Positions 1 through 6,280 of a DNA stretch of 9,283 nt are shown piece after piece. The position numbers and the translations under genes were made by a program. This DNA is from Promethearchaeota archaeon (lineage in GTDB: Archaea; Asgardarchaeota; Lokiarchaeia; Sigyniarchaeales; SOKP01). Location: NCBI GenBank assembly GCA_030615145.1, contig JAUWZT010000146.1, positions 1 to 9,283 on the forward strand, written 5' to 3'. Below the pieces are notes generated by a model. The model did no database searches. It was not told the DNA's origin and was given only the letters and a program-made list of their open reading frames with translations. Numbering within the stretch: the first letter of the stretch is position 1; each line of letters begins with the position of its first letter.

Positions 1-284
1 AAAATTAAGTACAAAACAACATCATTAATTTCCTTTTTCTCTTTTGTTACGCCGTATAAATCTCGTAATAAACAGAAAATCCAAAGAATAAATAATATTA
101 AATATACGCCAAGAACATCAACTTGAAGAAACCATAAGACATTAATGGGTATTAGAGCCACGATGTACGCTAGATAACCATATCTTTCGTTCCTCTTGAA
201 TAGGTCGAAAAATAAAAAAACACCAAATATTACGAAAAGAGTTGCTACAATTATTATAGAATTTATTAGAACAAAATCAGCCAC
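1..284 (-). CDS. Hypothetical multi-pass membrane protein, C-terminus cut by the window edge
   Basis: An open frame on the minus strand begins with GTG at 284 and stays open to position 1, giving 94 residues before the edge. The start is supported by a Shine-Dalgarno-like AGGAAG (298-293) eight bases upstream and by an in-frame stop just before it. The product is strongly hydrophobic. Three likely membrane helices lie at about residues 4-26, 38-53 and 57-73, with basic and charged residues between the first two (FKRNERYG) and a charged stretch (TKEKKEIND) after the third. That pattern is what an integral membrane protein gives, and it argues against a random open frame in AT-rich DNA. I do not recognise a family and assign no function. 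It lies 130 bp downstream of the mutase-like gene on the same strand, with its own TATA-like sequence in the gap, so co-transcription is possible but not shown. Confidence 0.7.
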   Translation of the reverse strand, partial: MADFVLINSIIIVATLFVIFGVFLFFDLFKRNERYGYLAYIVALIPINVLWFLQVDVLGVYLILFILWIFCLLRDLYGVTKEKKEINDVVLYLI

Positions 285-292
285 TATAAAAA

Positions 293-336
293 CTTCCTTT
301 TAATTAATTATTTTAATTTTATTAATAAGTATATAA
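293..336 (-). promoter_or_regulatory. Candidate TATA box and Shine-Dalgarno of the membrane-protein gene
   Basis: On the minus strand TTATATAC (336-329) lies about 45 bases before the GTG start. A transcript starting some 25 bases after it would have a leader of about 20 bases carrying AGGAAG at 298-293. The spacing suits an archaeal promoter. The whole gap (285-414) is so AT-rich that other TATA-like strings occur, for example near 371-380, so the exact box is uncertain. Confidence 0.35.
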
Positions 337-414
337 CAACATATTATTTTAAATATAATTCCATTAGAAAGGATTTAAATTTTGAAATAGTTTATTTTTT
401 CTCCTTCTAATTTG

Positions 415-1800
415 TTATAGTTTCGAGATTATTTCAGATAACTCGTTTACCATTTTTACTGATTTGTTCTTATCTTCAGACTCTGCCGATAACAGGATTG
501 CATTTCTATTTAAAGCTACTTTAATGTTTACGTACACGTCTTCACCAATTATTTTTAACTCATTTATGATATCTTGGTACTTTAATTTGTGTTCATCGAC
601 GAATTCAATTAACCTATTATGAATAGTTTCTATGATTTCTGCTGGTACGGGTATTGTTTTATTAACTTTTATCCCAGTAGGAAAACCAATTGTAAGAGAA
701 CTAATTAAATCTTTTTGATTTGCCATAATTTCAAGGATTTTGAGTAAGATATAATTACCATCGGAAAAAGGTGCATAATGTGGAAAATAAAATTTCAGCG
801 ACTCAGAGGCGGCAAAACAAGCTCTCTCTTGTCTAATTTGCCTTGAAAGCTCTCCTGGATAATTTTCTACAAGTTTAGTTGGATGTCCACTTTCTTCTAT
901 AAAACCTTTTACGACGGGAGAAATCGAGGGAGTTAAAATAACCGTGCTATTTCTAGATTTTTGAATTCTCTCATCATATGCGACAAATAACATTAACAAA
1001 TTTTCATAGCTAATTTCTAATCCATTTTCATCCACTACTAATATCCTTGATCCATCGACGTCAAAACACACACCTAAATGGCTATTTGAGGCTTTTACGA
1101 TGTCCGCAGTATTTTTTATGGTATTTATACTTGGTACGGGTACTGCAGTTCTTTCCCGGTAATGAGTGTTTAGCGCAATTACTTCAACTCCTATCTCGTT
1201 GATTAATATTGGAGTAATATTTCCAGTTGGACTAAATGAGCAATCAACTACTATCTTTAAACGCGCTTCTTTTATTATTTTTTTATTAACAAATTGTTCT
1301 AATGATTTAATGTACACATCTTGAGTTTGAGGGATCGCAATTATGCGCCCTATCCTTCGCGGTTCTGCCCGCCTAATTTGCGAGGGGAAATTGCGGTATG
1401 AGTCAATGATTTTTTTTATATCGACAAGGGATAACTCAATTCCTCCAGCGTCTACAAATCTAATACCCACATCTTCGCTATATAGATGTCCTCCTGAAAA
1501 ATATGCTCCTCCGCTTGCTCCAAATCTTCTAATCGTAAATTCTAATAAAGGAAATGTGCAGTTGGAAAGATTTAAAACATTTACTCCCGTACTCATAACA
1601 CCCGAAGTATATGCTCTTTTTAACATGCGGCTGTCGTTATGGTAATCGCGTCCAATTACGATTGTTTCATCTAATTGAAATGAACTTCCATGAATAGATC
1701 CAATAGAGCTGGCTATTTCAGGAGTAAATATATAATTTGCTCTTCCTACAATTCGTCCGTTTTTGTTCAGATCATCTAGATTTTGGACGCGCGCACACAT
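415..1800 (-). CDS. Phosphoglucomutase/phosphomannomutase-family protein with degenerate active site (probable pseudoenzyme)
   Basis: The 461-residue length and motif order fit the alpha-D-phosphohexomutase superfamily, which moves phosphate between C1 and C6 of hexoses through a phosphoserine. The four active-site loops can be located but are altered. Where the phosphoserine loop TASHNP should be (residues 102-107), the sequence reads SGGHLY, putting Gly104 in place of the catalytic Ser; the flanking GG at 97-98 and GIRF at 112-115 fix this register without gaps. The metal loop DxDxD reads DVDGS (247-251), with the third Asp replaced by Ser. The sugar loop keeps E333-S334 but has LK for the usual GH. 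The C-terminal phosphate loop RPSGTEP is absent around 430-440. The fold core is well kept, for example IGRDYHNDSRMLKRA (49-63) and SDGNYILLKILEIM (346-359). Mutase activity is therefore unlikely; a structural or regulatory role, perhaps as partner of the pyrophosphorylase at 7521-8669, is inference. The frame is intact, so this is not simple gene decay. Confidence 0.85.
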   Translation of the reverse strand: MCARVQNLDDLNKNGRIVGRANYIFTPEIASSIGSIHGSSFQLDETIVIGRDYHNDSRMLKRAYTSGVMSTGVNVLNLSNCTFPLLEFTIRRFGASGGAYFSGGHLYSEDVGIRFVDAGGIELSLVDIKKIIDSYRNFPSQIRRAEPRRIGRIIAIPQTQDVYIKSLEQFVNKKIIKEARLKIVVDCSFSPTGNITPILINEIGVEVIALNTHYRERTAVPVPSINTIKNTADIVKASNSHLGVCFDVDGSRILVVDENGLEISYENLLMLFVAYDERIQKSRNSTVILTPSISPVVKGFIEESGHPTKLVENYPGELSRQIRQERACFAASESLKFYFPHYAPFSDGNYILLKILEIMANQKDLISSLTIGFPTGIKVNKTIPVPAEIIETIHNRLIEFVDEHKLKYQDIINELKIIGEDVYVNIKVALNRNAILLSAESEDKNKSVKMVNELSEIISKL

Positions 1801-1885
1801 TTCACATCATTATAATTTCGTATTATAAAAAATAATTAGAAACTAATTAATATAGCTAGTTTTGATTTTATAAATATAATAATTA
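1801..1885 (-). promoter_or_regulatory. Candidate promoter region of the mutase-like gene
   Basis: Reading toward the gene, two TATA-like sequences occur: ATATTTATAAAATC near 1877-1864, which would give a leader of around 50 bases, and TTTTTTATAATAC near 1832-1820, close enough to the ATG to give an almost leaderless transcript. No good Shine-Dalgarno precedes the ATG (only GATGTGA directly before it), which favours the near-leaderless option. The choice between the two is a guess in such AT-rich DNA. Confidence 0.35.
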
Positions 1886-1938
1886 TATAATATAATAATT
1901 GATTTACTCTTTTCGATTTTTAGGCGGAATAACTACTC

Positions 1939-1958
1939 GCCATTTTTGGCTTTTTTTT
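1939..1958 (+). terminator. Small hairpin followed by eight T (possible plus-strand terminator)
   Basis: GCCA (1939-1942) and TGGC (1947-1950) can pair around a TTTT loop, and eight T follow at once (1951-1958). This is the shape of an intrinsic terminator, and archaeal RNA polymerase also stops on poly-T. The stem is only four pairs, and no plus-strand gene lies upstream for it to terminate, so it may be chance or the end of an unseen transcript. Confidence 0.25.
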
Positions 1959-2131
1959 CAAAAATAGAGCTTACACTTGTTCTAAGTCAAATCTTTTCCA
2001 GCTTATTTGTCAAAATAACACTTCCGGGCGGGTTAAGAGGCTTCTGGTACTTGCAAGAATAAAAAACTTCTTGAGCATGGGAGAGACTTTTAAATACTTT
2101 ATCTCTTTATATTTACTTCCATTAATTCAGA

Positions 2132-2548
2132 TTAAGGCCACCATTTAGTAGACGGCGTCTTATGAAAGCCTTCGCCGTACCATATCTCTCCTTTTTTCGC
2201 CTCGGCTTTATAAAACTCTTGATTCTTTTCGTAACACTTAACGCAAAACCACTCCTCCATATATGGATTGAAAGTCATGTTGCTCGCTCGAGAGCCGCAT
2301 AAGGAGCATGTGCAGATTGACTTGTCCCAAGCGGTTCTTAGCTTGTCTCGCTTATCCGACAAAATCTTCACCTGCTCCAAGTCCGACTTGCTTTCTGTAG
2401 GCTCCAAATCCTTTCCTTCGTTCAATAAACTCCCCATCTCAACACTTTCAGCTGTTGAGATAACTTCTCTTAGGGCGTTTCGAAACCTAACCAGCTGAGG
2501 GTGCATAACGGAAATCGTTCTTTTTTTTTTCATCGTTATCTTTACCAT
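2132..2548 (-). CDS. Small zinc-ribbon protein of unknown function
   Basis: This gene encodes 138 residues with a basic N-terminus (KKKR at 7-10), an acidic, helix-prone middle (about 20-75) and a Cys cluster: CTCSLC (79-84) and CVKC (102-105) form a CxxC...CxxC pair spaced by 17 residues, the typical layout of a zinc ribbon. The tail (about 106-138) is rich in aromatic residues and ends in WWP. Similar short proteins with an 'NPYxEEWFCxxCY' signature are, to my memory, common in Asgard archaea and lack an assigned function; some zinc ribbons bind nucleic acid, but nothing here proves it. The ATG at 2548 is chosen because a TATA-like element sits about 27 bases upstream, fitting a leaderless transcript; the ATG at 2533 (starting MKKKR) is the alternative. 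Base composition differs from the neighbours: 2161-2520 has 162 G or C in 360 by hand count, so the gene may have been acquired separately. It is not obviously linked to sugar metabolism. Confidence 0.75.
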   Translation of the reverse strand: MVKITMKKKRTISVMHPQLVRFRNALREVISTAESVEMGSLLNEGKDLEPTESKSDLEQVKILSDKRDKLRTAWDKSICTCSLCGSRASNMTFNPYMEEWFCVKCYEKNQEFYKAEAKKGEIWYGEGFHKTPSTKWWP

Positions 2549-2568
2549 ATAACATAAAACAGAGATTG

Positions 2569-2582
2569 AAGTTAAAAATTAG
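2569..2582 (-). promoter_or_regulatory. Candidate TATA box for the zinc-ribbon gene
   Basis: AATTTTTAAC (2580-2571 on the minus strand) is centred about 27 bases before the ATG at 2548. That is the distance expected when transcription starts at the start codon itself, as in archaeal leaderless genes. No Shine-Dalgarno is visible before the ATG, which agrees. Confidence 0.35.
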
Positions 2583-2666
2583 GAATGATTTATGTTATTA
2601 AATATTATCAAAAAATTAGTAATTTCGAATTAGTTAAACGCGATTATCACTCTCTTATAGAATGAA

Positions 2667-2744
2667 ATCTTTTAATAACTGTTTATTAGATAATTAATAT
2701 TAACAGAAAATAAAAAAATTCTAAGGCAAAAAGGTGAAATACCT
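2667..2744 (+). promoter_or_regulatory. Candidate promoter and Shine-Dalgarno of the GH13 gene
   Basis: A TATA-like CTTTTAATA (2669-2677) preceded by GAAAT, which resembles a BRE, would place the transcript start near 2700. A clear Shine-Dalgarno AGGTGA (2732-2737) lies seven bases before the ATG at 2745 and matches the anti-SD end of archaeal 16S rRNA. The site decides the GH13 start. The region 2549-2744 is a divergent intergenic space shared with the zinc-ribbon gene. Confidence 0.5.
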
Positions 2745-5700
2745 ATGAAAATCTCGAGAGATGCAAGAAATAGATATTTATTTGATGAATTCAAATTTTC
2801 TGAAAATGGAAGTATTGAATTTGGTGGTGATATACATTTAGTTAGATTATTTGTGCAGAAATTGAATCAAAAGAAAGACTTAGTAAATTATCCAGAAATG
2901 GCAATCCGAATAGGAGAATTTAACGGGATGGCATTAATATATGAAATTAAAAAGTATTTGCTTGATTTGTACAAAGAAGAAACCAAAAATGAATCTCTAA
3001 ACGTTGAACTTTTTGATTATTTAAAAGAAAAAATTGGAGATATAAAGCTGAACAAGGCTATTTACTCTTTGATCGAAGAATTTCCTCCTGAAAAAATATA
3101 TCGAGGAGAAGTCAATATAGAAGAATTTTTGAAAGAAGAAGTTCAAGGAGTTGGAAATGAAATCCAATTTGTCGAGGAATTTTTAAATCTTTGGCTTGGA
3201 AATAGTAATCCTTCCTATTCTCCTTTTATAGAATTATTTGACGATGAATCGCTTGAAAAGAGGACAGCGTATAGGGAAATTGTCGATGAAATCACGAATT
3301 TTTTCGATGACAAATCTAAATTTGGCCCAAATAATCAAAATTTAATTGAAATGTTAAATGAGCCTACGCTCAAATATCCACATTCAATTCGCGAACAATT
3401 AGAATATATACATGAACATTGGGGCGAAAAATTAGGGAAATATTTGTTTAGAATCTTGGTCGCCATCGATATTATACGAGAAGAAGAGATGTTAAGAGGA
3501 TTAGGACCTGGTAAGTCAAAAGCTTATGAATACGACATAATGGAACTTGAAAATTACACTCGCGATAAAGAATGGATGCCTAAAGTTGTGATGATCGCTA
3601 AGAATGTTTATGTTTGGATGGCCCAACTTTCTAAGAAGTATCAAAGAACTATAACAAAGCTATATGAAATACCAAATGAAGAATTAGATCAATTAAAGAA
3701 ATGGGGTTTTACAGGACTTTGGCTTATTGGACTATGGGAAAGAAGTCAGGCATCTAAAACAATTAAACGTTGGTGCGGCAACCCAGAAGCGGAAGCTAGC
3801 GCTTATTCAACTTACGATTACGCAATCGCGCATGACTTAGGTGGTTACGAATCCTATAAAAATTTAAGAGATAGAGCAATGGCGAGGGGTATCCGTCTTG
3901 CTTGTGATATGGTTCCAAACCATACGGGCATCGTTTCAAAATGGATAATAGAACATCCTGATTGGTACGTTTCTTTACACTATCCTCCATTTCCCTCTTA
4001 TAGCTTTTCAGGAGAAAATTTATCTGGTGATCCTAATAAAGGGATATTTTTAGAAGACAAATATTTTTCTAGAACTGATGCTGCGGTTACGTTTAAACAT
4101 GTAGACTTTAGAACGGGAGAAGATAAATATATTTACCACGGAAATGACGGAACTAGTTTTCCGTGGAATGATACCGCTCAATTGAATTTTTTGAAGCCTG
4201 AAGTGAGAGAGGCGGTTATACAAACCATACTTCACGTTTCCAGAATGTTTCCAATTATTCGTTTTGATGCTGCTATGACACTAACGAGAAAGCATTATCA
4301 ACGTTTGTGGTTTCCAGAACCGGGGACTGGAGGAGCTATTCCTTCAAGAGCCGAACAAGGCATATCAAAAGAAGATTTCTATAAAGCAATGCCGAAGGAG
4401 TTTTGGCGTGAAGTTGTAGATAGGATCAATAAAGAAAATCCAGACACTTTACTTTTAGCAGAAGCATTCTGGTTGCTTGAAGGATTCTTTGTGAGAACTC
4501 TAGGAATGCATCGTGTATATAATTCTGCCTTTATGAATATGCTTCGCGACGAAGATAATGCTATGTACCGATTAGTGTTAAAAAACACTCTAGAATTTGA
4601 TCCTGAAATTCTTAAACGATTTGTTAATTTCATGAATAATCCAGACGAAGAAACTGCTATTAAACAATTTGGAGATGGAGGTAAATATTTCGGCGTTTGC
4701 TTAATGCTCATAACTATGCCTGGCTTACCCATGTTTGGACACGGTCAAATAGAAGGATTTCACGAAAAATACGGCATGGAATATAGACGTGCTTATTGGG
4801 ATGAAACGGTTAATTCGGGCTTACTTCAACGGCACGAAGATATAATTTTTCCTATAATGAAGAAACGCTATATTTTTGCTAATGTGAATAATTTTTTATT
4901 ATATGATTTTTGGAGTGGCAATGTGGTTAATGAAGATGTATTTGCTTACTCAAACAGAGTTAATAACGAACGAGCTTTGGTTATTTATCACAATAAGTTC
5001 GCTGAAACAAAAGGTTTTGTTAAAAACTCAGTTGGATTTGCTGATAAGCTAGCAGAAGATAAAGTTATAATTCAAAAAACTTTAATAGACGGTTTAGCCT
5101 TACCTAAAGAGGAATATTGCATCTTTAAAGATTATTTAACTGGGTTAGAATATATTAGACGAAATAGAGACCTACACGAACAAGGAATGTATTTAGAGCT
5201 TCAAGCATATCAAATGTTTTTATTTATGGATTTCCAAACAGTCCAAGATAATGAATTTTTTCACTATGCTCAATTGTATGATTTATTGGGGGGAAAAGGA
5301 GTTTATAATATTAATGAAACTCTGCACGAGATAATCTATCAACCATTACACGAGAAATTTAGAGAAATAGTTAATACACCTAATTTTAAAAATTTATTAA
5401 ACCCTAAAAAAGCAGAACAGGTAGTAGAAGCTATTAGCGATAAATTAAATCCATTTTTAAAAGAAGTTAAAAACTATTCTTCGAGTAAAAAAGATGTTAC
5501 AAGAGTTAAAAAAGAAATAATTGAAAAATTAAAAGTAATATCAAGATTGGAACAAAGTTTAAAACATATAAAATTTAATCAGGAATTAACACGTATTTAT
5601 GAGGAAATTCTTCCTAATTCTGAATTTAAATGGGGGATACTCTTATCTTGGTTATTTATTCATCAATTAGGAAGGGTAGTTTCAGATAAGAATTATGAAC

Positions 5701-6152
5701 TGCAAAGTCGTAGTTGGTTTGATGAATGGAGGCTCTCCAAATATATTAAAAATATCCTAGAAGATTTATCCATAAAAGAGGAAGAGGAAATACAAGATGG
5801 AATTTCTATTATTAAACTGATGGTAACTCTACAAAACTGGGCTGCTTCAAATAAATATACCGAGAAAAACTTATATTCCATCTTTCAATCATTTTTCAGC
5901 GAGCCCGAAGTACAACAATATCTAAATGTCAATAGATATCACAATCTTTTATGGTTTAGCGCAGAATTGTTTGATACCTTCGTCAGATGGATGTTTTTAA
6001 TTGCTGTAATAGATAGGCTAACCCAATCGAAAGAAAGTACGGTTAATGAAATAGAAGCGTTATTAAAAGACTATCAAAAACTTTTAGAAATCGCGAAAAC
6101 CTCGAAATATCAAGTTAATAAGTTTCTAGAAAGTCTGCAAAGTTTATCATAG
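2745..6152 (+). CDS. Large GH13 (alpha-amylase family) protein, possible alpha-glucan maltosyl- or glucanotransferase
   Basis: At 1135 residues this is about twice the usual GH13 size. Residues 1-270 are a mostly helical N-terminal region I cannot assign. The catalytic barrel spans roughly 310-700, with region I DMVPNH (388-393), region II RFDAA (506-510, nucleophile Asp508), region III LLAEAF (570-575, acid/base Glu573) and region IV NNPDE (631-635, Asp634), followed by the family-typical PGLPMFGHGQIEGF (659-672). All three carboxylates are present, so it should be active. The His usually before the last Asp (NHD) is Pro633; the maltosyltransferase GlgE also has NTPD here, which hints at transfer from a phosphorylated or activated donor rather than plain hydrolysis. 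This is inference; I believe a family of large bacterial GH13 proteins shares NNPDE. A beta-rich domain C covers about 710-830, and residues 840-1135 are helical and unassigned. No signal peptide is seen, so it should act in the cytoplasm. It is the only plus-strand gene, is transcribed alone and converges on the GH57 gene. Confidence 0.9.
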   Translation: MKISRDARNRYLFDEFKFSENGSIEFGGDIHLVRLFVQKLNQKKDLVNYPEMAIRIGEFNGMALIYEIKKYLLDLYKEETKNESLNVELFDYLKEKIGDIKLNKAIYSLIEEFPPEKIYRGEVNIEEFLKEEVQGVGNEIQFVEEFLNLWLGNSNPSYSPFIELFDDESLEKRTAYREIVDEITNFFDDKSKFGPNNQNLIEMLNEPTLKYPHSIREQLEYIHEHWGEKLGKYLFRILVAIDIIREEEMLRGLGPGKSKAYEYDIMELENYTRDKEWMPKVVMIAKNVYVWMAQLSKKYQRTITKLYEIPNEELDQLKKWGFTGLWLIGLWERSQASKTIKRWCGNPEAEASAYSTYDYAIAHDLGGYESYKNLRDRAMARGIRLACDMVPNHTGIVSKWIIEHPDWYVSLHYPPFPSYSFSGENLSGDPNKGIFLEDKYFSRTDAAVTFKHVDFRTGEDKYIYHGNDGTSFPWNDTAQLNFLKPEVREAVIQTILHVSRMFPIIRFDAAMTLTRKHYQRLWFPEPGTGGAIPSRAEQGISKEDFYKAMPKEFWREVVDRINKENPDTLLLAEAFWLLEGFFVRTLGMHRVYNSAFMNMLRDEDNAMYRLVLKNTLEFDPEILKRFVNFMNNPDEETAIKQFGDGGKYFGVCLMLITMPGLPMFGHGQIEGFHEKYGMEYRRAYWDETVNSGLLQRHEDIIFPIMKKRYIFANVNNFLLYDFWSGNVVNEDVFAYSNRVNNERALVIYHNKFAETKGFVKNSVGFADKLAEDKVIIQKTLIDGLALPKEEYCIFKDYLTGLEYIRRNRDLHEQGMYLELQAYQMFLFMDFQTVQDNEFFHYAQLYDLLGGKGVYNINETLHEIIYQPLHEKFREIVNTPNFKNLLNPKKAEQVVEAISDKLNPFLKEVKNYSSSKKDVTRVKKEIIEKLKVISRLEQSLKHIKFNQELTRIYEEILPNSEFKWGILLSWLFIHQLGRVVSDKNYELQSRSWFDEWRLSKYIKNILEDLSIKEEEEIQDGISIIKLMVTLQNWAASNKYTEKNLYSIFQSFFSEPEVQQYLNVNRYHNLLWFSAELFDTFVRWMFLIAVIDRLTQSKESTVNEIEALLKDYQKLLEIAKTSKYQVNKFLESLQSLS

Positions 6153-6221
6153 GAGTCTTTACTTTAAGCATAATCTAGAAAGGAGTAAATAGATAAAAAC
6201 CTTCAGTAAATATTACTCTAA

Positions 6222-6230
6222 GGAAAAAAT
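6222..6230 (-). terminator. Poly-T end downstream of the GH57 gene
   Basis: On the minus strand a run of six T (6229-6224, in the context ATTTTTTCC) follows the GH57 stop by about 50 bases. Archaeal polymerase terminates on such runs. A possible weak stem GAGTAA/TTACTC (6183-6188 with 6213-6218) lies beyond it. Confidence 0.35.
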
Positions 6231-6263
6231 AGATGCTTGTATTTATAATAATTATGTGCTTAT

Positions 6264-6272
6264 CTTTTTCTT
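6264..6272 (+). terminator. T-rich end downstream of the GH13 gene
   Basis: CTTTTTCTT on the plus strand lies about 110 bases after the GH13 stop and just before the convergent GH57 stop. It could end the GH13 transcript; no strong hairpin precedes it. Together with the minus-strand T-run at 6224-6229 it would separate the two convergent units. Confidence 0.3.
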
Positions 6273-6280
6273 CAATATTC

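Larger units (their letters stand above)
1801..2131. other. Gene-free 331-bp stretch with a change in base composition
   Basis: No convincing gene is seen on either strand. The left part (1801-1915) is nearly pure AT and holds the promoter of the mutase-like gene. From about 1920 rightward the GC content rises; by hand count 1981-2040 is 24 G or C in 60, and the rise continues into the small gene at 2132-2548. The stretch includes a short hairpin followed by a T-run (1939-1958), a TATA-like CTTTTAAATAC on the plus strand (2087-2097) with no gene after it, and a 22-codon minus-strand open frame (2078-2010) that I do not call a gene. It may be a decayed gene, an unannotated RNA or part of an inserted segment. 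Confidence 0.5.

Noticed and set aside
1343..1645. Plus-strand open frame of 100 codons
   Set aside because: It lies entirely opposite the mutase-like gene, has no Shine-Dalgarno or recognisable domain, and the minus-strand frame has clear family similarity.
1875..1900. Ten-base direct repeat TATAATAATT (1875-1884 and 1891-1900)
   Set aside because: It is made only of A and T in a nearly pure AT stretch, where such repeats arise by chance; nothing else suggests an operator.
2010..2078. Minus-strand open frame of 22 codons starting at ATG 2078
   Set aside because: It is too short, has no Shine-Dalgarno, and the TATA-like sequence before it is too close to the ATG. It is kept only as part of the 'possible RNA or decayed gene' note.
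2268..2498. Plus-strand open frame of 76 codons opposite the zinc-ribbon gene
   Set aside because: It is the antisense of a gene with a convincing Cys motif; the raised GC lengthens chance frames here. The TATA-like element at 2087-2097 is too far upstream to support it.
3796..4732. Minus-strand frames opposite the GH13 gene (3796-3990, 4050-4235, 4379-4732)
   Set aside because: They lie antisense to the conserved GH13 catalytic regions and show no family features.
6183..6218. Inverted repeat GAGTAA/TTACTC as a terminator stem
   Set aside because: The loop is 24 bases long, the stem is weak and no T-run follows it on the plus strand.
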